From assembly GCF_940677205.1 (NCBI RefSeq), contig NZ_OW712331.1:1302001-1366000 (forward strand): a stretch of DNA of 64,000 bases, in the 5' to 3' direction. Below, one piece after another: positions 1 to 8,658 of the stretch. Each line of letters opens with the position of its first letter. Positions within the stretch are counted from its first letter, which is position 1. Under the pieces are notes generated by a model. It was not told the origin of the DNA. It ran no database searches and saw only the letters and a list, made by a program, of their open reading frames with translations. Origin of the DNA: [Clostridium] colinum (lineage in GTDB: Bacteria; Bacillota; Clostridia; Lachnospirales; CAG-274). Made by a program: the position numbers and the translations under genes.

Positions 1-121
1 TTCCATATCCTCCGCTAACATCAACAACATCTATATCCATTTGGTTAAAGTCAAAATAAGATATAGTTGAGGTTAGGTTACCTAAATCTATTCCTATAAT
101 AAATTTATTTTCATTAATCAT
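1..121 (-). CDS. Hsp70-like ATPase, N-terminal fragment (cut by window edge)
   Basis: Only the first 40 residues lie inside the window. They contain IIGIDLGNLTSTISYFD, the first phosphate-binding strand-turn of the actin/Hsp70 ATPase fold (compare DxGTTNS in DnaK), here degenerate with N-L-T-S in place of T-T-N-S. The start ATG (119-121) follows an AGGGG ribosome site that overlaps the stop of the GrpE-like gene, so the two are translationally close (7 bp gap). It is the fifth gene of the operon and a second Hsp70-like protein in it. From memory it could belong to the Lachnospiraceae family called DUF5716, but 40 residues do not settle this. Confidence 0.6.
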   Translation of the reverse strand, partial: MINENKFIIGIDLGNLTSTISYFDFNQMDIDVVDVSGGYG

Positions 122-128
122 AAAACCC

Positions 129-1826
129 CTACTTTGCTGCTATAATGGTAGCCCTTTTTATAATTCCTTTATCTTTTTCCTTATATCCATAATTTACAAC
201 TTTTATTATTTGACCTTTAATAAAATCTTCATTTTTTTCGGCTAATAAAACTTCGTGTTCTTTTGCATTAAACATATCGTGTGGATTTGGTTTTATAAGT
301 AAAATATTATTTTGTGTCAAAATGTCTTCTATATCCATCTCAATATTATCTATATATTTAGTAAAATCTTTTATTTTTTCATCTTCACTATCTCTAAGCC
401 TTACAACAGAATAATACATTATTTCTTGAAATGTGCTTATTTCAAATAAAATTGTATTTTTTATAAAATCATCTATCTTTTTTATGTAAAGGCTAAAAGT
501 TTTTTCTAAATTACATAACATAGGCTCAATATTTATATGATTTTTTATATTTTCCATATTAAAATCTATTTTTAATGTATTATATATGGCATTAAAATCA
601 TATTCTATATCATAATTTTTAAAAATTTTTAACTCTTCATTTATTTTTATATACATTTTATCTTTATCTAAAAATATTTCGTCTTCTTTTTCTTTTATAT
701 TAATAGATTTAATATTTATACTTTCATATATTCCATCTATAATATTATATACATTATTTTTTTCATAAAATGACTTATTTTGCTCTATATATTGACAAAT
801 CACATCAAATTTATTTCTAATATTTTGTGAAAAATTTAAAGATTTATCTATATTATTTTTAAATAAATTTATATTATCTTCTTCTTTTAATATAGTTTTT
901 TCTTTTAATTCGGCTAGATATTTTTCAAATATTTTAAAAGCTTTTTCTTTAAATTTATCTTCGGGATTTTTAATATCTTTAAAAATCCCTATAATAAATT
1001 TTTCTATTTTTTTATTGTCTATATCAAAATCTATATTAATATTTGTATCTATTGATTTAATCTTTTTATTAAGCTCATTAAAGCTTTTGCTTGTTTGTTG
1101 ATAAGATTCTATTATAGGATTTAGTAAATTTTCTATATTAATTTTTTCATCATCATTCTCACAAAAGTCTTCTAAAGCCTTTATTTGAAATTTTATTATA
1201 GAAGTTAAAATTTCAATTTCTTCTTCTAAAACTTCCTTAAAATATTTTACTTGTTTTCTATTTTCTATATCATTAATAGAATTAAAGCAACATATCAGAT
1301 TTGTTTTATAATTAGATAATATATTTTCTATAATAGTGGTTATAAAATGTTGTTTAATATTTTTTAAATCTATATTTTCAAAACTATTATCCGATAAAAT
1401 ATCTAGATTTTTATAAATATTATCTACATATTTTGTTGTTACATTTTTCTTTTCTGTATAAATAGGATTTATATCCAAATTTTTATTATCAGAAAAAAAG
1501 CTAACTTGACTTTTTAAAACAGAAACTATGCCAGATAAATTTTTTAATAATTCATTATTAAATTTAAAATTCATATTTTCTATGTTATTTAAAAAAGTTA
1601 TATAATTATCAATAATTGTTTTATAAATGTTAAAAATCTCCTCATCAAATAATGCTAAGCTTTCATTATTTGATATATGATTCATAAATATAGATAAAAT
1701 GAGCCTTTTTAATTGCTTCTTACTAGATATAAACTTTTCTTTAAGCATACAAATATACTGTTTTTTAAAGCAATCTTGCTCCATAAAAATTTTTTCAAAT
1801 TCCATTTCTATGGTAGATTTACACAT
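129..1826 (-). CDS. Long helical protein with C-terminal GrpE-like domain (putative Hsp70 nucleotide exchange factor)
   Basis: The 565-aa protein is almost wholly charged and helical (Lys, Glu, Asn, Ile rich) with no signal peptide or membrane segment. The last ~52 residues read like the GrpE beta-wing: MFNAKEHEV (GrpE: F-[DN]-P-x-x-H-E-A), then GQIIKVVNYGYKEKD and IIKRATIIAAK (GrpE: GTVVxxxxxGYxxxxRVLRPAxVxV), preceded by a helix ending ILTQNNILLIKP. Ordinary GrpE is about 170-230 aa, so some 450 residues at the N terminus are extra and unrecognised. It lies 25 bp after one Hsp70 gene and 7 bp before another, which suits an exchange factor for them. Start at 1826 chosen for the GGGAGGAG site 3 bases upstream. 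The GrpE assignment is motif-based and rather sure; the function of the extension is unknown. Confidence 0.7.
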   Translation of the reverse strand: MCKSTIEMEFEKIFMEQDCFKKQYICMLKEKFISSKKQLKRLILSIFMNHISNNESLALFDEEIFNIYKTIIDNYITFLNNIENMNFKFNNELLKNLSGIVSVLKSQVSFFSDNKNLDINPIYTEKKNVTTKYVDNIYKNLDILSDNSFENIDLKNIKQHFITTIIENILSNYKTNLICCFNSINDIENRKQVKYFKEVLEEEIEILTSIIKFQIKALEDFCENDDEKINIENLLNPIIESYQQTSKSFNELNKKIKSIDTNINIDFDIDNKKIEKFIIGIFKDIKNPEDKFKEKAFKIFEKYLAELKEKTILKEEDNINLFKNNIDKSLNFSQNIRNKFDVICQYIEQNKSFYEKNNVYNIIDGIYESINIKSINIKEKEDEIFLDKDKMYIKINEELKIFKNYDIEYDFNAIYNTLKIDFNMENIKNHINIEPMLCNLEKTFSLYIKKIDDFIKNTILFEISTFQEIMYYSVVRLRDSEDEKIKDFTKYIDNIEMDIEDILTQNNILLIKPNPHDMFNAKEHEVLLAEKNEDFIKGQIIKVVNYGYKEKDKGIIKRATIIAAK

Positions 1827-1851
1827 AGGCTCCTCCCTTCATAATACTTTA

Positions 1852-3528
1852 TTAGTATAGCTCATCAACTGAAAGTTCTGTAACAATTCCACCATCACTC
1901 ATACTTTTAGCTGTAACTTTAAGCATATTATCTGGGCTAACACTAAATATTACTTTTACTTTTTCTTTTCCTTTTGGTCCTTGTGGTATCCCTCTTAAAG
2001 AAGTTCCAGCAAGCCTTTTCATACCATCATTAGTAACAAAAGTATTTCCTTTTGTATCATCTGGTATAGTGTTTTCATAAACAACAATAGCCATACTGCT
2101 AACATTGTCAAAATTAGTTATTAATGGTTCTGGAGCTTCTACTACAAGGCTATCTTTTGGTATATCCATACCTGCTTTTACAATCTCCATAAACCTTCTA
2201 CCTGCTATTTCTAACCCTATTGGGTGAATAGTTTTTTCGTGAACAACAGGACCTTTTACTGTTGGCATCATAATCATATTACAATAATGTGCTGCTCCTT
2301 GAGATATACTAAGTGCTGGACTTATTTTAGATTTGAAAGGTTCTTTATTAAATTTTTCTTTTATTTTTTCACTTACAATAGGCATAGATGAACTACCCCC
2401 TACTAAAAATATTTCATCTATATCTTCAGTTTTTATTTTAGCCGTTTCTAAAGATTTATCAACACATAAAATAGTTTGGTTAATCATATCTATAACAGAC
2501 TTTCCTTGAAATTTTTCAAATATTTCATCACTATCGTTAAGTTTATTTACTCTCTTATGATTTAAAAAGTCATCTCTTGTTATTTCCATATTGATATTAA
2601 CTATTTTAGGTTCTTGTATAAATGGTGCTAATACTATTTTTGTAGATTTTGCTTGTGAAAGTCTTTCTTTTGCTTGGTTTGCCATTTGTGCTAAACGAAC
2701 TAAAGCTACCTTTTTTTGCCTTTTAGAAACACCATCATCTATATTTTCATCAAATAAATCTATTTCATTGTCTGTCAATTTTTTAAACTCTTCATATATC
2801 ATATCTATTAATATTTTATCAACATCATTCCCACCTAAATTATTATCTCCATAAGTGCTTAAAATAGATATATTTGGTTCTTTATTTTCATCTAATTTTA
2901 TTTCTAATATACAAGCATCAAATGTTCCACCGCCAAAGTCATAAACTAACACTTTTTTATCTTTTCTTTCATTTACTGCATAGCTTATTGCAGCGGCTGC
3001 TGGCTCTAGTCTTAAATATACACTATCTTCATCAAAGCCTGCTAGTATAGCTGCCTCTTTTGTCATTTTCTTTTGTTTATCTGTAGAGTTAGCCGGAACT
3101 GTTATTACACAACCTGAAAATTCGCCAGATATATTAAGCTTTTCTCTAGCATATTCATCTGCCATTCTTTTAAGATATCCCATTATCTCTCCTGCTATTT
3201 GTTCTGGCTTAAACACAAACTCTTTATCATCTACATTAACTACAATGTTTTCATCTGTACCTAAAAATCTTTTTATAGATAAAATAGTACTTTGAGGGTA
3301 TATCATAGCCGCCTCTTTAGCCTGTACTCCAAATATTTTAGATAATTTGTTTTCATCTTCTATATCTGTTTCAAACTGGATAGCAGTTGGAAAAATATTA
3401 CTACCATCAATAGGTATTGTTTGAACTTCACCGTCTTTAAAATCAAATATACTAACAACCGAATTTGTTGTACCAAAATCTATCCCCAAAAATAATCCTC
3501 TTTCTAAATCAAGACCTAATGTTCCCAT
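1852..3528 (-). CDS. Hsp70 family chaperone lacking the C-terminal lid
   Basis: 558 aa. The complete ATPase domain is visible: phosphate-1 loop LGIDFGTTNSVVSIFD (~res 14-29), KRFLG, TVPANSTDKQK, EPAAAAISYA, phosphate-2 VYDFGGGTFD, NLGGNDVD, and the adenosine motif FLVGGSSSMP. It is followed by a beta-sandwich substrate domain (~res 425-558) that stops at VTAKSMSDGG plus a short tail, so the helical lid of DnaK (~638 aa) is missing. The hydrophobic interdomain linker of DnaK (DVLLLD) is not seen; the equivalent is KTIHPIGLEIAGRRF. It is therefore an accessory Hsp70, probably not the housekeeping DnaK. Third gene of the operon, 34 bp after the helical protein, with an AGGAGG-like site upstream. 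Confidence 0.85.
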   Translation of the reverse strand: MGTLGLDLERGLFLGIDFGTTNSVVSIFDFKDGEVQTIPIDGSNIFPTAIQFETDIEDENKLSKIFGVQAKEAAMIYPQSTILSIKRFLGTDENIVVNVDDKEFVFKPEQIAGEIMGYLKRMADEYAREKLNISGEFSGCVITVPANSTDKQKKMTKEAAILAGFDEDSVYLRLEPAAAAISYAVNERKDKKVLVYDFGGGTFDACILEIKLDENKEPNISILSTYGDNNLGGNDVDKILIDMIYEEFKKLTDNEIDLFDENIDDGVSKRQKKVALVRLAQMANQAKERLSQAKSTKIVLAPFIQEPKIVNINMEITRDDFLNHKRVNKLNDSDEIFEKFQGKSVIDMINQTILCVDKSLETAKIKTEDIDEIFLVGGSSSMPIVSEKIKEKFNKEPFKSKISPALSISQGAAHYCNMIMMPTVKGPVVHEKTIHPIGLEIAGRRFMEIVKAGMDIPKDSLVVEAPEPLITNFDNVSSMAIVVYENTIPDDTKGNTFVTNDGMKRLAGTSLRGIPQGPKGKEKVKVIFSVSPDNMLKVTAKSMSDGGIVTELSVDELY

Positions 3529-3562
3529 TTTTATTTTCCTCCTTAGTTTTAAAATATTACTT

Positions 3563-6223
3563 TTATAATATTTTTCCTTTTAAGTTATAATCTTTTAAAA
3601 TAAGTTGTTCTATCGAATTATGCACTTGATTATATTTTCCTTCATAAATATTTATAAAAGCATTATTTATTTTAAAATATATATCATCTATATCAAATAT
3701 TATATTTTTATTGTTAGTTGTAAAAAAACTTTTAGTAGCGATACTACCATTTTCTATATTTTCTACAAAATAATATTCTATATCTTCGCCATAAAAAATA
3801 GGTAAAGTTACAATATATATTCCAAATTTAAAATATTTCATTTTTATAGATAAAAATTTATCTTGGTTTATATTTTTATAATGTAAATAAACCTCCCTAT
3901 TAGGTACAGTATTGTAAATAAAAGGTTTATTTTTATATAAATACGAGAAATCTTTAAATTTGTCTTTATTATTTTCAAATATTTTAAATCCTATTTGCTC
4001 CTTTTCCATATTTTTTATAATTTGATTTAATATATTATTTTTATTTTCTAAATTATAATTTCCTTTTAAATATATATGTGCCAAAGCATATCCTAATATG
4101 TTATAGTTAGTTTCTTTAAATATATATTCCATAATGTATAAAACATCATCACTAAATATATAATCACCATTAAAGGCCTCATACATACAATAATTTAAAA
4201 AATATTCTATAATACTACTGTCTACATCTTCTTGATATAATTTTAAAAATATTTTTTCACTATAACTATTTATACTATGTGTATATATTGTTATTTTTAA
4301 TATATGCTCATCTATCTCTTTTTTCAAAATACCTATTGTTTCTAAAGATTTTCTAAGCTCAATCCATTCTTTAAGACTACCTTTATAATTTTTTAAAACT
4401 ATTTCTATAAAAATATTATCAACCTTTGAACGAAGTAAAAGCTCATATGCAAATACCGCTATATCTTTATCATATTTTTCATCTTCACTTATATTTTTTA
4501 TAGCATAAAATAACACATCATCACTTAAAATATGAGCTTTCTTTTTAATAATTTCAATAGATTTTTCATATTCTTTACAAATAATATAAGATTTTAGAAT
4601 ATTATCTAAATATTTATCGTTTATATATTTTTCTAAAACTTTTTTATAATAACTTGTTGCTATTTCATAGTTTTCATTATAAAAATTAATGTTACCAATA
4701 TTTAATAATATTTTCATTTTAAAATGTATTGATATGTTTAAATTTAATGCTTCTTGTAAAATTTCTATTTTGCTACTATCTAAATCATCACATTCTAAAA
4801 AATATCTTACTGTATTTATTAGTGTAAATTTATCTCTATAACCTTTTTGATAAAATCTATTAAAATATTTACCATTAACTCTTTCTACAACTCTTTTAAT
4901 TTTTACTTTACAGTCTAATAAATCTTTTTTTTCTTCAGTAAATACATAATAATAAAAATTTGTTGAGCTTGCTGTTATAATAGCCTTATTATTATTTATC
5001 CTGTATTCTGTAATACTATCTATTTCATAATCTTTTATAAGGATAACTTTAGCTTTATTATCTTCTATAAATATTTCATATAAAAAATTATTAGGATATA
5101 AAATATCCATTATTTTCTTTTCTTCTAAGCTATCTTCTTTTACAAAATCTAATAAATATTTATAAAGTGTATAATAATATTTACCTGTGCAACCTTTTTC
5201 TAAAAAATAAGCTGAATATTGTAATATTTTATTTTTATTTTCCAAAACTAAACTATTGTATTTTTTATCATTTAGAATAATATAATATATAAATAACATT
5301 AAATCTATGTCTTTATTTTTTTCTTTTAAAAATTGCCTTATAGGATAAAGCCCTATATCTTCCATATTATTTTTATAACAAGCTTTTATATAATTATTAT
5401 TTAATTTATCCATAGATAATTGCCTATTTATAGCTTCTTTAAAGAAAAAATAACTATATTTATTATGTATATTATTTTGAAGATATACCTCGCAAATTTT
5501 TATTAAAATAAAATCTAAATTATAATTAAAATATAGTTTTTTATTAAATGTATTTTCACTATAATTAAACATTATACTATTTTCGTATCTAATTATTGTT
5601 TTCTCTATATTTATTCCATTGTATAAAGACCATTTTATATAATTTTTAAATATTCCTTTATCTATATTTATAAATTTTTGCTTTTTTTCTAAAATATTAT
5701 ACAAAATTATATTTTTATAAAAACTATTATCATTTATATTTTTTATATATTCCATAATATTTCTATCAACATCATCTATTATTATTTTTAAAAATATTAT
5801 ATATAATTTTGATTTATCACTTTCTATATTTTGTAAATATTTTATATACTTATTAGTAGACCTAATAGCTCCTTTATTAGCTCTTATTAACCCTTGCAAA
5901 AATAAATAAAATTCATATTTTTCTTCATCATTATTTCTTAAATATTTTTTATATTTAGAAATATTACTATTAAAATAATCTATTTTTTCTTTATCTTTAA
6001 TATTTATACTAAAAAACAATATTGCAAGCAAAATATCTATATCCGACTTATTTTTGTTTAAATATTCTGCACAATAATTATAGGCTTTGTTTAAATAAGT
6101 AATTTTATCCATAGTTAAAAATCCTAAATAATATGTGTTTAAAAGGAATATAAGTCTTTTTTTATTTTTTTTATTATTATATTGCTTTTCTATATTATTA
6201 ATATTTTTTTCTAAAAATTGCAT
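3563..6223 (-). CDS. Large TPR-like helical protein of the Hsp70/GrpE-like operon (DUF5717-like C terminus)
   Basis: 886 aa, not firmly recognised. It is rich in Lys, Asn, Ile, Tyr and Phe, with alternating amphipathic helices. A TPR-like unit shows near residues 515-575 (ALNLNISIHFKMKILLNIG, then YEIATSYYKKVLEKY). The final ~130 residues switch to beta character (REVYLHYKN, IYIVTLPIFYGEDIEYYFVE), which from memory resembles the C-terminal part of the Lachnospiraceae family DUF5717. No signal peptide or membrane segment. Its start has its own TAGGAG site, 10 bp after the stop of the 393-aa gene; in DUF5717-type proteins, as I remember them, both parts form one ~1200-aa chain. Role inferred only from context: scaffold or client adaptor of the chaperone operon. 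Confidence 0.55.
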   Translation of the reverse strand: MQFLEKNINNIEKQYNNKKNKKRLIFLLNTYYLGFLTMDKITYLNKAYNYCAEYLNKNKSDIDILLAILFFSINIKDKEKIDYFNSNISKYKKYLRNNDEEKYEFYLFLQGLIRANKGAIRSTNKYIKYLQNIESDKSKLYIIFLKIIIDDVDRNIMEYIKNINDNSFYKNIILYNILEKKQKFINIDKGIFKNYIKWSLYNGINIEKTIIRYENSIMFNYSENTFNKKLYFNYNLDFILIKICEVYLQNNIHNKYSYFFFKEAINRQLSMDKLNNNYIKACYKNNMEDIGLYPIRQFLKEKNKDIDLMLFIYYIILNDKKYNSLVLENKNKILQYSAYFLEKGCTGKYYYTLYKYLLDFVKEDSLEEKKIMDILYPNNFLYEIFIEDNKAKVILIKDYEIDSITEYRINNNKAIITASSTNFYYYVFTEEKKDLLDCKVKIKRVVERVNGKYFNRFYQKGYRDKFTLINTVRYFLECDDLDSSKIEILQEALNLNISIHFKMKILLNIGNINFYNENYEIATSYYKKVLEKYINDKYLDNILKSYIICKEYEKSIEIIKKKAHILSDDVLFYAIKNISEDEKYDKDIAVFAYELLLRSKVDNIFIEIVLKNYKGSLKEWIELRKSLETIGILKKEIDEHILKITIYTHSINSYSEKIFLKLYQEDVDSSIIEYFLNYCMYEAFNGDYIFSDDVLYIMEYIFKETNYNILGYALAHIYLKGNYNLENKNNILNQIIKNMEKEQIGFKIFENNKDKFKDFSYLYKNKPFIYNTVPNREVYLHYKNINQDKFLSIKMKYFKFGIYIVTLPIFYGEDIEYYFVENIENGSIATKSFFTTNNKNIIFDIDDIYFKINNAFINIYEGKYNQVHNSIEQLILKDYNLKGKIL

Positions 6224-6233
6224 ATTAATACTC

Positions 6234-7415
6234 CTATATTAAACTATTGCCAATATATATAATTTTTTGTATTTTATATATATTATCTCCAAAAATAACT
6301 TTTATAAATATTTCACTTTCTAAGTTAGGCTTTTTAGTAAAATCCATCTGTGCCTTTAAAAATCCTGTTAATCTTACGTCAAATCCAATTTCTGCATATT
6401 TTGATACAAGATACTTTTTACCTTCAAAATGTATAAAAGTATCATTAGGTATAATTTCTACTATTATGTCTTCCTCTGTATTATTTAATATTTTTAATAT
6501 TCCTTTATCCGTTATTGTAAAATATTTTCGCTCCAATAATATTTCAACTGGATTTTTTCTGTTAAGCTCTATTGTTACACTCTGATTTGTTTTATTAAAT
6601 AATATTTTTCTTTTTTCAAAAAAACTATCTATTTTATTTTTTAAAATTTTAAATTCTAAATTATATATTCCATTTTCATCAAAATCTTTATTAGTAATTT
6701 TACTTTTAGATATTTTTATAAAATTTATATCTTCTTCTAATATAATATCTTCTTCAAAATATCCTGTACCTATAAGCTTTATAGGTATAATCCCTATTAT
6801 CTCTGTATCCAATCTTGTGGTAAAATATTTGTATTTAAAATTTTTTTGCATTATTTGTATATATGCTCTTTCTTTCATTTTTGTTAGAATAAAAAAGTTA
6901 TCTAAAGCCCTTTGTTTATTGGCATCTTTTAGTATTTCTTCTACTACGTCTATATGTTTATATTTTATATTTTTTAACCATAATACAAACTCATAAGAAT
7001 AAAAAATTCTTATTGCATCAATATAATTTTTTAAATAATACTGATAAAAATCTTTTATTGTATATATCTTATTTTTACCACATTCTAAATAATCAAAATT
7101 TAAAATATTAATAAAAACAGGAATATAAATTTGACCTCCATTAGATATTATAGTTATTTCACTTTTTATAAAGTCCCCACTAGAATATATTGAAGGTACC
7201 ACTCGATATTCTATGTTTATATCATTACCATAAAATTCTTCTTTATCTAGTATTATACAGTCTGTATTTGATATTATATTACCTGATAATGTACCTCCCC
7301 CAATATTTTTGATATTTATAGTCCCGCTATTTTTTTCATTCATATTTATAGCTATTTTATCTATATCTATTTGTATATTAGGTAAAGGATATTCTAAAAA
7401 TTCTTTTAAATCCAT
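6234..7415 (-). CDS. Beta-rich first protein of the Hsp70/GrpE-like operon (DUF5717-like N terminus)
   Basis: 393 aa, function unknown. The first ~110 residues form an Ig-like, beta-rich stretch with IKNIGGGTLSGNIISN, then YRVVPSIYSSGDF and EITIISNGGQIYIPVFI. This pattern (G-G-G-T-L-S-G, then N-G-G/E-Y-x-P-F) is what I recall at the N terminus of DUF5717 proteins. A central helical part and a second beta-rich half follow (~res 215-390). No signal peptide, so probably cytosolic. It is the promoter-proximal gene, directly behind a good sigma-A promoter (7470-7498), and lies 10 bp before the 886-aa gene. The two together (about 1280 aa) may equal a single chain in relatives. Confidence 0.5.
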   Translation of the reverse strand: MDLKEFLEYPLPNIQIDIDKIAINMNEKNSGTINIKNIGGGTLSGNIISNTDCIILDKEEFYGNDINIEYRVVPSIYSSGDFIKSEITIISNGGQIYIPVFINILNFDYLECGKNKIYTIKDFYQYYLKNYIDAIRIFYSYEFVLWLKNIKYKHIDVVEEILKDANKQRALDNFFILTKMKERAYIQIMQKNFKYKYFTTRLDTEIIGIIPIKLIGTGYFEEDIILEEDINFIKISKSKITNKDFDENGIYNLEFKILKNKIDSFFEKRKILFNKTNQSVTIELNRKNPVEILLERKYFTITDKGILKILNNTEEDIIVEIIPNDTFIHFEGKKYLVSKYAEIGFDVRLTGFLKAQMDFTKKPNLESEIFIKVIFGDNIYKIQKIIYIGNSLI

Positions 7416-7469
7416 TTTTTTACCTTCTTTAATAATATGTTTTTATACTTTCTAATAAATGTTAATTTT

Positions 7470-7498
7470 ATTATAAATCATTTTTTGCAAACTATCAA
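7470..7498 (-). promoter_or_regulatory. Sigma-A promoter of the Hsp70/GrpE-like operon
   Basis: On the minus strand TTGATA (7498-7493), 17 bp, TATAAT (7475-7470). The predicted start is about 48 bp upstream of the 7415 ATG. No CIRCE-type inverted repeat (TTAGCACTC-N9-GAGTGCTAA) is visible, so HrcA heat-shock control is not indicated. Confidence 0.65.
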
Positions 7499-7516
7499 CT
7501 TTTAAATAAATAATTG

Positions 7517-7545
7517 TTGAAATTAATAGATTTTTATTTTAATAT
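7517..7545 (+). promoter_or_regulatory. Sigma-A promoter for the 7578 aminotransferase gene
   Basis: TTGAAA (7517-7522), 17 bp, TAATAT (7540-7545), followed by AAAGGAGGAG (7564-7573) before the ATG at 7578. It is back to back with the promoter of the chaperone operon, the two -35 elements lying ~20 bp apart. Confidence 0.5.
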
Positions 7546-7577
7546 ATATATTGATAAAATTTTAAAGGAGGAGATTT

Positions 7578-8648
7578 ATGCTTAATCATGGTGGAGATTT
7601 AGATATGATAAATCAAAAATATAACATACCTAAAAATTCTATTATAGATTTTAGTGGAAATATAAACCCTTTAGGTATGTCTAATAAAATAAAAAATACT
7701 ATAAGTAGTAATATTGATGTTATAACGACTTATCCAGATAAAAACTACTCTACTTTAAAAAAATCTATATCTAATTATTGCAATTGTAGTGAAAATAGTA
7801 TAATTGTTGGTAATGGAGCTACTGAAATTATTTCTTTGTTTATAAAAAATTTATCTCCTAAAAATGCTATTATTGTTTCTCCTTCTTATTCTGAGTATGA
7901 ACGAGAATTAAAAAATAATAACTGTAATATACATTTTTTTCATTTAAAAGAAGAAGATAATTTTATACTAAACATACAAAATCTTTTAAATATTATTAAC
8001 GATAAAATAGATTTAGTTATTTTATGTAACCCTAATAATCCAACAGGTACTGCTCTAAATAATGACCAAATTAAACTTTTATTAGAAAAATGCAAATTCT
8101 TAATGATAGATGAAACATATGCTGAGTTTTCTAGTGAAAGTGAAAATATATGTGCTACCTCTCTTGTAGACTATTATGACAATTTATTTATTATAAGAGG
8201 TACTTCAAAATTTTTTGCTATACCTGGTATAAGGCTTGGTTATGGTATTTGTAAAAATAAAGATATTTTACATAAAATAAATAAATACAAAGACCCTTGG
8301 AGCGTTAATTCTATTGCAAATTTAATTGGTATAACTATATTTAATGATATAGAATATATTAAAGCCACCAAAAATTTAATATCTACACAAAAAAAATATA
8401 TATTTAAAGAACTTTCTAACATTAATAATTTAAAATTTTATGATAGTAAATCTAACTTTATATTATGCAAAATTTTAAACAAAAAAACTACTTCAACAAA
8501 CCTTTTTGAAATACTTATAAAAGAAAATATACTAATAAGAGATGCTAAAAATTTTACTTTTTTAGATGATAGTTTTTTTAGATTTTGTATCCTTTCTGAA
8601 GAAAACAACAAACGATTAATAAATAAACTAAAAAATATTTTACTATAA
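7578..8648 (+). CDS. PLP-dependent aminotransferase, CobD/HisC type (threonine-phosphate decarboxylase-like)
   Basis: 356 aa fold-type I PLP enzyme. The N terminus LNHGGDL...DFSGNINPLG is typical of CobD, which decarboxylates L-threonine O-3-phosphate to (R)-1-amino-2-propanol phosphate for cobalamin. Also visible are NGATEII, CNPNNPTGT with the substrate-side Asn, DETYAEF with the PLP-ring Asp, and the Schiff-base lysine in GTSKFFAIPGIRLGYG. Family length is ~360, so it is complete. No cobalamin or histidine genes lie nearby; the next gene starts 10 bp downstream and is a flavoprotein. CobD is the better reading, but HisC (histidinol-phosphate aminotransferase) has a similar sequence and cannot be excluded. 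Confidence 0.7.
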   Translation: MLNHGGDLDMINQKYNIPKNSIIDFSGNINPLGMSNKIKNTISSNIDVITTYPDKNYSTLKKSISNYCNCSENSIIVGNGATEIISLFIKNLSPKNAIIVSPSYSEYERELKNNNCNIHFFHLKEEDNFILNIQNLLNIINDKIDLVILCNPNNPTGTALNNDQIKLLLEKCKFLMIDETYAEFSSESENICATSLVDYYDNLFIIRGTSKFFAIPGIRLGYGICKNKDILHKINKYKDPWSVNSIANLIGITIFNDIEYIKATKNLISTQKKYIFKELSNINNLKFYDSKSNFILCKILNKKTTSTNLFEILIKENILIRDAKNFTFLDDSFFRFCILSEENNKRLINKLKNILL

Positions 8649-8658
8649 GAGGTGTTAT

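Noticed and set aside
7416-7577. CIRCE heat-shock operator before the Hsp70 operon
   Set aside because: No TTAGCACTC-N9-GAGTGCTAA or near form is present.
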